NCBI RefSeq assembly: GCF_018406645.1 | Contig: NZ_AP024546.1 | Coordinates: forward strand, 186,001-250,000 | Source: Lysobacter helvus | Lineage (GTDB): Bacteria; Pseudomonadota; Gammaproteobacteria; Xanthomonadales; Xanthomonadaceae | DNA length: 64,000 bases | Direction: 5' to 3' | In this document: piece after piece, positions 43,340 to 52,095 of the stretch | Layout: every line of letters begins with the position of its first letter | Position numbering within the stretch: the stretch's first letter is position 1 | Notes under the pieces: generated by a model | Database searches by the model: none | What the model saw: only the letters and a program-made list of their open reading frames with translations | Told to the model about the DNA's origin: nothing | Program-made: the position numbers and the translations under genes

Positions 43340-44086
43340 TCAAGGCATGTACATGCCGCCGTTGACGTGCAGGGTTTCGCCGGTGATGTAGGCAGCGGCC
43401 GGGCCGGCCAGGAAGGCCACGGCGCGGGCGATGTCGGCCGGTTCGCCGAGGCGGCCCAGCGCGATCTGGCCGACCAGGGCGGCCTTGGCGTCCTCGGGCA
43501 GGTCGCGGGTCATGTCGGTGGCGATGAAGCCCGGGGCCACCACGTTCACGGTGATGCCGCGGCTGCCGATTTCCTTCGCCAGCGACTTGCTGAAAGCGAT
43601 GATGCCGGCCTTGGCGGCGGCGTAGTTGGCCTGCCCCGCATTGCCGGTGACGCCGATGACCGAGGCGATGTTGATGATGCGGCCCTTGCGCGCCTTCATC
43701 ATCCCGCGCATCACGGCCTTGGACGTGCGGAACACGCTCGACAGGTTGGTGTCGAGGATGGCCTGCCAGTCTTCTTCCTTCATCCGCATCAGCAGGTTGT
43801 CGCGCGTGATGCCGGCGTTGTTGACGAGGATGGAGACGCCGCCGAACTCTTTCGCGATGCCGTCGATCAGCGTTTCGATCGCCGCGCCGTCGGTGACGTT
43901 GAGCATGCGGCCGTGGCCGCCGTGCGCTGCCAGGCGTTCGCCGATCGCCTGCGCGCCGGCGTCGGTGGTGGCCGTGCCGATCACGGTGGCGCCGAGCGAC
44001 GCAAGCTCGTCCGCGATCGCCGCGCCGATGCCGCGGCTGGCGCCGGTGACGAGGGCGACTTCGCCCTTGAGGATCTGTTCGCTCAT
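43340..44086 (-). CDS. fabG: 3-oxoacyl-ACP reductase
   Basis: A 248-residue short-chain dehydrogenase using NADPH for the first reduction of each elongation cycle. The cofactor motif TGASRGIGAAIA, NNAGITRDNLLMRM and the catalytic YAAAKAG with upstream Ser in IINIASVIG are intact, ending in the family-typical ITGETLHVNGGMYM. Its ATG overlaps the fabD stop by four bases. Confidence 0.96.
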   Translation of the reverse strand: MSEQILKGEVALVTGASRGIGAAIADELASLGATVIGTATTDAGAQAIGERLAAHGGHGRMLNVTDGAAIETLIDGIAKEFGGVSILVNNAGITRDNLLMRMKEEDWQAILDTNLSSVFRTSKAVMRGMMKARKGRIINIASVIGVTGNAGQANYAAAKAGIIAFSKSLAKEIGSRGITVNVVAPGFIATDMTRDLPEDAKAALVGQIALGRLGEPADIARAVAFLAGPAAAYITGETLHVNGGMYMP

Positions 44087-45030
44087 GCGTGGCTCCATTC
44101 GGTGCGCGCGGATTCCATGTCGGCCTGCGTGCCGAGGGCGCGCGCATCCAGGGACTTGTCGATGCGCTTCACCAGGCCCGTGAGCACCTTGCCCGGGCCG
44201 CATTCGGCGATGCGCGTGGCGCCGCGCGCGGACAGCGCCTGCACGCAGCCGGTCCACTGCACGGGCAGGTACAACTGGCGCACGAGCGCGTCGCGGATCG
44301 ATTGCACGCTGTCGTGCACTTCGGCGTCGACGTTCTGCACCACCGGGCGATCGGGCGCGGACCATGCGAGGTCGTGCATCGCTTCGGCGAGGCGATTGGC
44401 GGCTTCGCGCATCAGCGGCGTGTGCGACGGCACGCTGACGGCGAGCTTCACCGCCTTGCGCACGCCGCGTTCGGCGAGCAGCGCGAGCGCGCGATCCACC
44501 GCGGCGGCATGGCCGCCGATGACGATCTGGCCCGGCGAATTGAAATTGGCGGGCACGACGATCTCGTCGCCCGAGGCTTCCTTGCAGACGTCGAGCACCA
44601 GCGCGTCTTCGGCACCGAGCACGGCGGCCATCGCACCGGTGCCGGCGGGTGCGGCGTCCTGCATGAGCTGGCCGCGCAAGCGCACGAGCTTCGCGCCGTC
44701 GTGCAGCGACAGCGCGCCGGCGGCGACGAGCGCGGCGTATTCGCCGAGGCTGTGGCCGGCGAACAACGCGGGCTGCGCACCGCCTTCGGCCTTCCACGCG
44801 CGCCATGCGGCGACGCCCGCGGCGAGCAGCGCGGGCTGCGTGAACTCGGTCTTGTTGAGCTGGTCTTCCGGACCCTGCTGCGAGAGCGCCCACAGGTCGA
44901 CGCCTGCGCCATCGGACGCTTCGGCGAACGCCGACTGCACGCCGGCATGGCGCTGCGCGAGGTCGGCGAGCATGCCCACCGATTGCGAGCCCTGGCCGGG
45001 GAAAACGAAGGCGAGTTGGGGGTCGGTCAC
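44083..45030 (-). CDS. fabD: Malonyl-CoA-ACP transacylase
   Basis: A 315-residue acyltransferase that moves malonyl from CoA to ACP. The start AFVFPGQGSQSVGML, the nucleophile motif GHSLGEYAALVAAG and the catalytic His in SVPSHTPLM are present. It lies between fabH (129-base gap) and fabG (four-base overlap). Confidence 0.96.
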   Translation of the reverse strand: MTDPQLAFVFPGQGSQSVGMLADLAQRHAGVQSAFAEASDGAGVDLWALSQQGPEDQLNKTEFTQPALLAAGVAAWRAWKAEGGAQPALFAGHSLGEYAALVAAGALSLHDGAKLVRLRGQLMQDAAPAGTGAMAAVLGAEDALVLDVCKEASGDEIVVPANFNSPGQIVIGGHAAAVDRALALLAERGVRKAVKLAVSVPSHTPLMREAANRLAEAMHDLAWSAPDRPVVQNVDAEVHDSVQSIRDALVRQLYLPVQWTGCVQALSARGATRIAECGPGKVLTGLVKRIDKSLDARALGTQADMESARTEWSHA

Positions 45031-45159
45031 GCGGTCAAGCCCGTGTCGAAAGGAGCGGGATGATACGAGTGTTCGCGGCGCAACGTCTGTACGACTGCGT
45101 ATGCAAGCTCGGCAGTAGCGCGCGGATTCCGGCGCGCCGCTGCAGGCTGGAATGCGGGA

Positions 45160-46140
45160 TCAGTAGCGCAGCAGCGCCGAGCCCCAGGTGAAACCGCCGC
45201 CGAAGGCTTCCAGCAGCACCAGCTGGCCGCGCTGCACGCGCCCGGCGCGCACGGCTTCGTCCAGCGCCAGCGGCACGGAGCCCGACGAGGTATTGCCGTG
45301 CTTGTCGACGGTGACGATCACGCGGTCCATCGGCATGTCCAGGCGCTTGGCCGTGGCTTCGATGATGCGCAGGTTGGCCTGGTGCGGGATCAGCCAGTCG
45401 ATGTCGTGGCGATCCAGGCCGTTGTGCTCGAGCGTTTCTTCCACGACCGAATCCAGCGCCTTGACGGCGTGCTTGAACACGTCGTTGCCGCTCATGTGGA
45501 TCTTGACGCCGCAGTTGGGTTCGTCCGGCTTGAAGCCGACCGACACGCCGACCGGGCCCCACAGCAATTCCTTCTTGCTGCCGTCGGCATGCATGTGCGT
45601 GCTGAGGATGCCGGTCTCGGTGTCGGCCTTCAGCACCACCGCACCCGCGCCGTCGCCGAACAGCACGCACGTCGTGCGATCGGTCCAGTCGACCATGCGC
45701 GTCAGCGTTTCCGCACCGATCACCAGCACGGTGCGCGCAGCGCCGGAGCGGATGAACTTGTCGGCGATGGTGAGCGCGTAGACGAAGCCGCAGCACGCGG
45801 CGTTGACGTCGAACGCCGGGCAGCCGTTGGCGCCGAGGCGGTTCTGCACCAGGCACGCGGTGGACGGGAAGATCAGGTCCGGCGTGGTGGTGCCGAGCAC
45901 GATGAGATCGAGTTCGGAGGCCTGCACGCCCGCGGCTTCCATCGCGCGCACGGCGGCGTGGTACGCGAGGTCGCCCGTGGTCTGGCCGTCCGCGGCGATG
46001 TGCCGCTCGCGGATGCCGGTGCGCGTGGCGATCCACTCATCGCTGGTATCGACGATCTTCGCCAGGTCGGCGTTGGTCAGCACTTTTTCCGGCAGGTAAC
46101 TGCCGGTACCGGCGATGCGCGCGAACACTTGCTGGGTCAT
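45160..46140 (-). CDS. fabH: 3-oxoacyl-ACP synthase III
   Basis: A 326-residue initiating condensing enzyme. The triad is Cys116 in [13 protein letters not shown] (followed by an extra Cys), His in [13 protein letters not shown] and Asn in [12 protein letters not shown]. The N-terminus [13 protein letters not shown] and C-terminus [16 protein letters not shown] are standard FabH. Its context between rpmF and fabD marks it as the housekeeping copy, in contrast to the divergent FabH-like protein at 306-1319. The ATG at 46140 is preferred to one 16 codons upstream. Confidence 0.95.
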   Translation of the reverse strand: MTQQVFARIAGTGSYLPEKVLTNADLAKIVDTSDEWIATRTGIRERHIAADGQTTGDLAYHAAVRAMEAAGVQASELDLIVLGTTTPDLIFPSTACLVQNRLGANGCPAFDVNAACCGFVYALTIADKFIRSGAARTVLVIGAETLTRMVDWTDRTTCVLFGDGAGAVVLKADTETGILSTHMHADGSKKELLWGPVGVSVGFKPDEPNCGVKIHMSGNDVFKHAVKALDSVVEETLEHNGLDRHDIDWLIPHQANLRIIEATAKRLDMPMDRVIVTVDKHGNTSSGSVPLALDEAVRAGRVQRGQLVLLEAFGGGFTWGSALLRY

Positions 46141-46248
46141 GCCGATGTCCTGCCAATGTCCTGGCCGGTGGCCGACGCGGCCACGCATGGGGACAGCTGG
46201 TTGATTGCCTGGGCCGCGGCGCGCCGGGTGCCGGCGCGGCGGCGGATG

Positions 46249-46268
46249 TCCGGCGCAAGCGCGCCGGA
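46249..46268 (-). terminator. Hairpin downstream of rpmF
   Basis: An eight-base perfect stem (TCCGGCGC / GCGCCGGA) with a four-base loop lies just past the rpmF stop and before fabH. It lacks a T-run. It may stabilise the abundant ribosomal-protein message or partly limit readthrough into the fab genes. Confidence 0.4.
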
Positions 46269-46276
46269 CGCGATCG

Positions 46277-46468
46277 TCACTCTTCGACGACGCGGTTCTT
46301 CGACGGCACGACCTTCTTGCCGCGGTAGTAACCGTCGGCCGTCACGTGGTGGCGCAGGTGCGTTTCGCCCGTGGTCGGGTCGGTGGCCAGCTGCTTGGCG
46401 GTGAGGGCGTCGTGCGAGCGGCGCATGCCTTTCTTCGACGGGGAAACGCGGGACTTCTGCACAGCCAT
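46277..46468 (-). CDS. rpmF: 50S ribosomal protein L32
   Basis: A 63-residue basic ribosomal protein starting [21 protein letters not shown]. It lacks the zinc-binding cysteines found in some L32 forms. The yceD-rpmF-fabH arrangement couples ribosome and lipid synthesis in many proteobacteria. Confidence 0.96.
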   Translation of the reverse strand: MAVQKSRVSPSKKGMRRSHDALTAKQLATDPTTGETHLRHHVTADGYYRGKKVVPSKNRVVEE

Positions 46469-46546
46469 GGTCTTGCTCCGGTGGACGGAGGCGGGCGGCT
46501 TGCCCGGCTTCCGGTTCTAAGTTGTTCGTTGGTCTTGCGGTGTTGC

Positions 46547-47092
46547 TTACTTCTGTTTGTCTTTCAGCGCGGACAACGCCGCGAACGGGTTGGCGCGCTC
46601 CACTTCTTCTTCCGGCGCGCCCCAGTCGCTGTCGACCAGGTCGGTGTCGGGCGACACGGGCACCACCGGCACGGCGAGGATGAGTTCGTCCTCCACCACG
46701 TCCGCGGGCCGCAGCATGCCGTCGTCCCCGACCAGCAGCGCCTCGTAGCCTTCCGGCAACGCTTCTTCCTCGGCTTCGTCCCGGATCAGCCCGAGCCGTT
46801 GCACCATCTGCACCGGATACACGAACCGCTGCAGGCTGCGCTGGCATGTCAGCGGCAACTTCGCCTCGATCCGCAATTCCATGTAGGGAATGCGCAGCGC
46901 GTCGTGGTCGAATTCGATCTCGACGTGCGCATTTCCTTCGGTGTCCGCGAGGCTGCCTCGCAACCGTTGCATGGACGCCAGCGGCAGCACGCCTTCGAAG
47001 GTGCGCCGCGCCGCGACCATGCGCCAGGCATCCAGCTGCTCCGGAAGCCGGGGCTGCTTTGAAGACCCGGGTTCGGGGGAATCGTCGGACAT
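46547..47092 (-). CDS. yceD: YceD (DUF177) family protein
   Basis: A 181-residue protein of the DUF177 family, which is encoded before rpmF in most bacteria and has been linked to 23S rRNA accumulation in plants and bacteria. Core stretches are LPLTCQRSLQRFVYPVQ and the acidic C-terminal half (VEDELILAVPVVPVSPDTD). It ends NPFAALSALKDKQK, a tail typical for the family. The ATG at 47092 is chosen by the family length. Confidence 0.92.
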   Translation of the reverse strand: MSDDSPEPGSSKQPRLPEQLDAWRMVAARRTFEGVLPLASMQRLRGSLADTEGNAHVEIEFDHDALRIPYMELRIEAKLPLTCQRSLQRFVYPVQMVQRLGLIRDEAEEEALPEGYEALLVGDDGMLRPADVVEDELILAVPVVPVSPDTDLVDSDWGAPEEEVERANPFAALSALKDKQK

Positions 47093-47210
47093 GAGCCGCG
47101 GAATGGTAGGCGCGGCCCCGGGGCCTGTCAAACCCGCGGAGGACGAACTCCTTGATCCGGCAGGGAAACCAACGGCAGACTTGGCCCCGCACCTTTCGTC
47201 GGAATCCTGC

Positions 47211-47573
47211 GTGACCACCACTCTCCTGCTTGTCCTCGCTGCGGTGGTCGTGGCGGCCCTCGCCTTCATGGTCCGCCGCAAGTCCGGCCGCCGCCAGCGG
47301 GCGGTCCGCGAACTGCTGGATTCGGCCGACGCCCTGGAAGCCCGCCTGCGCACGGCCCGGGCCGAAATCGAGGCCGTGGCCGGCGACGAGGACGACCCGG
47401 TCCGCGACGCCCTGCGCACCATGCTCCGCCAGCGGCTGTGGCTCCAGCAGCACGGCAGCCGGGCCACGCTGGAGGAGCTGGACACGGTCCGGACCTCCAT
47501 CGACGCCGCCCGCACCCGCATCGAGGACCAACTGGCCCGCATCGAACGCGCCCGCGCGATGCCGCTGGCGTGA
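47211..47573 (+). CDS. Single-pass membrane protein with coiled coil (unknown)
   Basis: About 120 residues: an N-terminal membrane helix (LLLVLAAVVVAALAFMV), a basic stop (RRKSGRRQR) and a long, charged helical region with heptad character (LLDSADALEARLRTARAEIE). I do not recognise a family. The GTG at 47211 is the likeliest start, because earlier in-frame starts lie in sequence without protein character. Its stop overlaps the GTG start of the following Maf gene by four bases, so the two are expressed together. Confidence 0.6.
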   Translation: MTTTLLLVLAAVVVAALAFMVRRKSGRRQRAVRELLDSADALEARLRTARAEIEAVAGDEDDPVRDALRTMLRQRLWLQQHGSRATLEELDTVRTSIDAARTRIEDQLARIERARAMPLA

Positions 47574-48139
47574 AGCTGGTCCTCGGCTCCACCTCGCCGT
47601 ACCGGCGCGAATTGCTCGCGCGGCTGGGCCTGCCGTTCGACGTGGCCCGCCCCGAGGTCGACGAATCCCCCGCCCCCGGCGAAACCCCCGCCCACCTGGC
47701 CTTGCGCCTGGCACGGGCGAAGGCGGCCGCCGTGGCACAGGCGCATCCGGGCGCGTGGGTGATCGGATCGGACCAGGTGGCCGACCTGGACGGCCAGCCG
47801 CTCGGGAAATCCGGCGGACGCGATGCCGCGATCGCGCAGCTCGAAGCGATGTCCGCGCGCGCCGTGGTGTTCCGCACCGCGGTGAGCGTGCGTTGCGGCG
47901 ACATCGCGCACGACGCGGTGGACGCCACGCGCGTGCGCTTCCGTCCGCTGTCGCGCGCGGAGATCGAACGTTACGTGGCAGCCGAGCAACCATTCGATTG
48001 CGCGGGCAGTTTCAAGTCCGAAGGCCTCGGCATCACGTTGTTCGATGCGATCGAAACGTCGGATCCCACCGCGTTGATCGGCTTGCCGCTGATCGCGACC
48101 GCGCGCCTGTTGCGCGCGGCGGGATTCCAGCTGCCCTAG
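47570..48139 (+). CDS. yceF: Maf-family 7-methyl-GTP pyrophosphatase (YceF type)
   Basis: A 189-residue Maf nucleotide pyrophosphatase. It begins VLGSTSPYRRELLARL and contains PEVDESP, VIGSDQVADLDG and CAGSFKSEGLGITLF, and follows YceF rather than YhdE closely across its length. YceF-type enzymes hydrolyse the modified nucleotide m7GTP, a house-cleaning role. It starts with GTG, overlapping the previous stop. Confidence 0.92.
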   Translation: MKLVLGSTSPYRRELLARLGLPFDVARPEVDESPAPGETPAHLALRLARAKAAAVAQAHPGAWVIGSDQVADLDGQPLGKSGGRDAAIAQLEAMSARAVVFRTAVSVRCGDIAHDAVDATRVRFRPLSRAEIERYVAAEQPFDCAGSFKSEGLGITLFDAIETSDPTALIGLPLIATARLLRAAGFQLP

Positions 48140-48149
48140 CCCCGCGCGA

Positions 48150-50096
48150 TCAGTCGACGATGCGCAGCGGTTGCTGCGGCCATTCCTCGACGCTGCCGTC
48201 GCGCCCGATCAACCGCAGCCCCAGCCAATGCAGGCCGGGCGACACCGCACCCGCGCGCACCTGCGCGGTGTAGGCGACATAGGGATGCGCGGGATCGTTC
48301 GACACGCCCCAGAACGCAGCGATGCCCGGATCGGCCTGGCCGTAGTCGGCGACGCCGATCACCTGGCCGTCGAGCGTGACTTCCACGCGCGCCAGCCCCA
48401 CGCCGTCCTTGAACGCCCAGCCGGCGACTTCGAAATCGCGCGACACGCGCACCCCGGACTTCGGCGTGTCGATCCAGGCCATCGCCGGCGTGGTGCACGG
48501 CCCTTCCGCGCGTTGCGCCGGCATCGCGAACAGCAGGAAGCGTTGCCGCCCGTGGTCGATCGACACGCCCTGTGGTTTCGGCAACGGCCCCACCAGGTCG
48601 CAGAGCGCGTGATAGCGCGACAGCAGGTCGCGATAGCGCACTTCCGACGCGCCGACCACCAGCAGCAACGGCTGCGCGCCGAGTTGCTTCCGGTCTTCCG
48701 CCAGCAGGTTCCACACGGACAGCTGCGGCGCGCGCCCGTGGTGGCCGTTGAGCGGATGCGGCAGCACCGCGATGCGCGGATCGTCGAGCGCAAAGCCGAG
48801 TTCCGCACCGATCTTGAAGTTGTCCGCGACGATGCGCGTGTTGCCCGGCATGCCGGCGCGTTTCGAACGCACGGCATCGGCCAGCGTGTCCCAGCCCGCG
48901 AAATTCGACGGATACCACTTGGCCGCGGCGAAACGCGCGCGCATGTCCGCGCTCGACACCACGATGTAATACGCGAGCAACGCCGCCAGCCCCGCGCCCG
49001 CCAGCAGCCACGTGGCGCGGCGCCATGCGCGCGGCCACTGCGCGAGCGTCGCCGGCACCAGCGGCAGCAATGCGAAATACCCCGCGAGCGGCCAGTGGAA
49101 ACTCACGCGTTCGTCGTCGGCGAAGAAGCCGAGCGCGCAGAACCCGAGCACCAGCACCGCACCGAGCAACGCGCAGTAGCGCGCGAACACCGGCGACGGC
49201 GCGCCGTGCCCGTTCCATCCACGCCACCCGGCGTGTGCGAGCGCGGCGAACAGCAACGGCGTGGTGATCACCGCCTGCACGACGACGAACCACAGGCCGT
49301 CGAGGTGGAAATGCCAGGGATGGCGATCGACCAGCTGGAAGCGCAGGCCGGCATCGCCGTGGCCGAGGTTCCAGAGCAGCAGCGGCGCCCATGCGAGCGC
49401 ACCGAGCACGAGCGCGACCCACACGCGGGCGTCGCGCAACACGACGCGCCCCGCGGGCAACGCGAGCAACGCGACTGCGCCGACGCCGATCACCGCGATG
49501 AAGCGGTAATGGCTGAGCGCGCCGATCGCCAGGCCGATGGCGAGTTCCAGCGCGGCGCCGGCATCCACGCGGCGCAGCAGGCGCGCACCCGCATGCAGGC
49601 ACAGCAACGTGGCGAACGCCAGCGGCACGTCCGGCAACGCGAGCATGCCCAGCGTGCCGGCGAGCGGCAGCAGCACCGCGAGCGTGCCGGCCTGCCACGC
49701 GCGCACGGACAGCGTGGCATCGGCGGCGTCATCGCCAACGCGCGCGCCCAGGCGCGCCACGCGCACGACGAGCCACGGCAACGCGGCGGCCAGCACGAGG
49801 AACGGCCAGCGCACCCCGAAGGCATTCGACCCGACGACTTCCGTGCCCAGCCGCGTGAGCCACGCAGTCAGGCCCGGCAGGTCGGAATAGGCAAGCGCGA
49901 GGTGGCGGCCTTCCTGCCAGTAGAAGGCTTCGTCCACGAACAAGGGAAGCCGCGCGACGATCGCGAGCTTGAGCAGGACCACGATCCCCCAACACGCCAG
50001 GAACACCCGGCGCGCCTGCGCCTGCGCCAGGTCGCCCGCGAGGTGATCCTCGGCCCGCCGTCCGCCGGCAGGCTGTTCGCCAGTTTCGTTCCGCAT
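48150..50096 (-). CDS. GT39/ArnT-like membrane glycosyltransferase with C-terminal Ig-like domain
   Basis: A 648-residue protein. The first ~400 residues contain about ten membrane helices and the GT-C acidic motif VDEAFYWQEGRHLALAYSD near the N-terminus, as in the PMT_2/ArnT family that transfers sugars from polyprenyl-phosphate donors to lipid A or other periplasmic acceptors. The last ~130 residues form an Ig-like beta domain (VAGWAFKDGVGLARVEVTLD, then GVADYGQADPGIAAFWG). The acceptor is unknown. It is divergent from moxR across 78 bases. Confidence 0.82.
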   Translation of the reverse strand: MRNETGEQPAGGRRAEDHLAGDLAQAQARRVFLACWGIVVLLKLAIVARLPLFVDEAFYWQEGRHLALAYSDLPGLTAWLTRLGTEVVGSNAFGVRWPFLVLAAALPWLVVRVARLGARVGDDAADATLSVRAWQAGTLAVLLPLAGTLGMLALPDVPLAFATLLCLHAGARLLRRVDAGAALELAIGLAIGALSHYRFIAVIGVGAVALLALPAGRVVLRDARVWVALVLGALAWAPLLLWNLGHGDAGLRFQLVDRHPWHFHLDGLWFVVVQAVITTPLLFAALAHAGWRGWNGHGAPSPVFARYCALLGAVLVLGFCALGFFADDERVSFHWPLAGYFALLPLVPATLAQWPRAWRRATWLLAGAGLAALLAYYIVVSSADMRARFAAAKWYPSNFAGWDTLADAVRSKRAGMPGNTRIVADNFKIGAELGFALDDPRIAVLPHPLNGHHGRAPQLSVWNLLAEDRKQLGAQPLLLVVGASEVRYRDLLSRYHALCDLVGPLPKPQGVSIDHGRQRFLLFAMPAQRAEGPCTTPAMAWIDTPKSGVRVSRDFEVAGWAFKDGVGLARVEVTLDGQVIGVADYGQADPGIAAFWGVSNDPAHPYVAYTAQVRAGAVSPGLHWLGLRLIGRDGSVEEWPQQPLRIVD

Positions 50097-50174
50097 GCAC
50101 CCGGGCCCTCGTACACTCCGTCGAACCGCAAGACCGCCTTGCCATTCCCGCCCCGCACGATCGACAGGAAGCCG

Positions 50175-51125
50175 ATGTCCGCACTCCCGGCCGCGAAGAT
50201 GCTACCCGATGCGCTCCGCCAGGCCCTCGCGAATGCGCAGGACCAGGTCAACACGCTGCTGCTGGGCAAGAACCACGAGGTGCGGCTGGCCTTCGTCGCG
50301 TTGCTGTCCGACGGCCATTTGCTGATCGAGGACCTGCCCGGCCTCGGCAAGACCACGCTGGCGCACGCGATGGCCGCGACGCTGGGGTTGGGCTTCCAGC
50401 GCGTGCAGTTCACCTCGGATCTGTTGCCGGCCGACATCCTCGGCGTCTCGGTGTTCGATGCACAAGCCCGACGCTTCGAGTTCCACCCCGGACCGATCTT
50501 CGCGCACGTGCTGCTGGCCGACGAAATCAACCGCGCGCCGCCGCGCACGCAGAGCGCGCTGCTCGAAGCGATGGCCGAACACCAGGTCACCGTCGACGGC
50601 ACCACGCACGCGTTGCCCAATCCCTTCTTCGTGATCGCCACGCAGAATCCCGTCGATCTCGCCGGCACCTACCCGTTGCCGGATTCGCAACTCGATCGGT
50701 TCCTGCTGCGCCTCAACCTCGGCTATCCGAACGAAGACGCCGAACGCGCGCTGCTCGCCGGCACCGATCGCCGCGCGATGATCGCGCAATCGCAATCGAT
50801 CCTCGGCACCGGCGACGTGCTTGCCTTGCGCACCGCCGCCGCGTCCGTGCCCGCGGGCGATGCGCTGGTCGCCTACGTGCAGGCGCTGCTGGGACGCAGC
50901 CGCCGCCATCCGGGCGTGCGCGTCGGCCTGTCGCCGCGCGCGGGCCTGGCCTTGCTGCGCGCGGCGCGGGCGTACGCGTTGCTGCTCGGCCGCGAACACG
51001 CGGTGCCCGAAGACGTGCAGGCGTTGTTCGCCGCGGTCGCCGCGCATCGCCTCGTGGCGGACGCCGATGCCGGCGACGGCGCCGCGCTCGCGCGCGCCAT
51101 CCTGCACGCCGTGCCCGTCGACTGA
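50175..51125 (+). CDS. MoxR family AAA+ ATPase
   Basis: A 316-residue ATPase. Walker A is EDLPGLGKTTLAHA (about residues 52-65), the MoxR-specific FTSDLLPADILGVSVFD follows, and Walker B with the arginine-finger region is LLADEINRAPPRTQSALLEAM. MoxR ATPases act as chaperones that mature metal-binding von Willebrand or transglutaminase partners. It begins a three-gene operon with DUF58 and TgpA-like genes, separated from the next by one base. Confidence 0.93.
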   Translation: MSALPAAKMLPDALRQALANAQDQVNTLLLGKNHEVRLAFVALLSDGHLLIEDLPGLGKTTLAHAMAATLGLGFQRVQFTSDLLPADILGVSVFDAQARRFEFHPGPIFAHVLLADEINRAPPRTQSALLEAMAEHQVTVDGTTHALPNPFFVIATQNPVDLAGTYPLPDSQLDRFLLRLNLGYPNEDAERALLAGTDRRAMIAQSQSILGTGDVLALRTAAASVPAGDALVAYVQALLGRSRRHPGVRVGLSPRAGLALLRAARAYALLLGREHAVPEDVQALFAAVAAHRLVADADAGDGAALARAILHAVPVD

Positions 51126-51126
51126 G

Positions 51127-52095
51127 ATGCGCGAAACCCTGCGCGCGCTGCGCGGACGCCTGGAGCGCTTCGTGCGCCCGCGCACGCCGGAACCCTTCCC
51201 GGTCGAGCTGCACCGCCGCCGCATCTACGTGCTGCCCACCCGCTTCGGCCTGTTCTTCGGCGTGATGCTGGTGGCGATGGGCGTCGGCGCGCTGAACTAC
51301 AACAACAACCCCGCGCTGCTGCTGATGTTGCTGCTCGCCGGCGCGGCGCAGACCAGCCTGCTCGGCGCGCACCTGCAGCTGAGCGGCCTGCGCCTCGTCG
51401 CGGTGAGCGCCGATCCCGTGCCCGCCGGCGCGCCGATCCTGTTGCGCCTGCATGCGCGCGCACCCTCGCGCGGCCGAGAACGCCGCGGCCTGCGCGTGGA
51501 TTGCCCCGATGCCACCGGCACGCTGTCGCTCGACGACGGCGTGGGCGAAGCCGAACTCGCGCTGCCCACGCAGCGCCGCGGCTGGCTCGACGTCCCGCGC
51601 CTGCGCATTTCCACCACGCGTCCGCTGGGCCTGGTGCGCGCGTGGTCGTGGGTGTGGCCCGAACAACCGCTGCTCGTGTATCCCGCGCCCGAACCCAACG
51701 GCCCGCCCCTGCCCGACGGCGCCGGCGAAGCCGCGCTTGCTCGCCTGCATCCGCTCGGCGACGACGTGCACCACCTGCGCGCATACCGCCGCGGCGACCC
51801 GCCGCGCACGATCGCGTGGAAACCCACGGCGCGCCTGGGCAGCCTGCTCGTGCGCGAATACGAACAACCGTTGTCGGCGGACATCGTGCTCGATTGGTTC
51901 CGCATCACGGGCCTGGACATGGAAGCGCGCATCCGCCGCCTCGCGCGCTGGGTGGACGAAGCCGAGCGCGACGGCCGGCGCTATCGCCTCGTCGTCCCCG
52001 GCCATCCGCCGATCGGTCCCGCGCAGGGTGCCGCGCATCGCCACGCGTGCCTGCGCGCACTCGCGCTGCTGCCCGGCGGGATGGGGGCCCGATGA
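51127..52095 (+). CDS. DUF58 domain protein
   Basis: A 322-residue protein with two N-terminal membrane helices (LFFGVMLVAMGVGAL, PALLLMLLLAGAAQTSLL) and a DUF58 core, recognised by DDVHHLRAYRRGDPPRTIAWKPTAR. DUF58 proteins are vWA-like partners of MoxR ATPases. It overlaps the transglutaminase gene by four bases. Confidence 0.9.
   Translation: MRETLRALRGRLERFVRPRTPEPFPVELHRRRIYVLPTRFGLFFGVMLVAMGVGALNYNNNPALLLMLLLAGAAQTSLLGAHLQLSGLRLVAVSADPVPAGAPILLRLHARAPSRGRERRGLRVDCPDATGTLSLDDGVGEAELALPTQRRGWLDVPRLRISTTRPLGLVRAWSWVWPEQPLLVYPAPEPNGPPLPDGAGEAALARLHPLGDDVHHLRAYRRGDPPRTIAWKPTARLGSLLVREYEQPLSADIVLDWFRITGLDMEARIRRLARWVDEAERDGRRYRLVVPGHPPIGPAQGAAHRHACLRALALLPGGMGAR

Noticed and set aside
45031-45159. 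A sigma-70 promoter in the fabH-fabD gap.
   Set aside because: A TATCAT box is present but no -35 element lies at a suitable distance.
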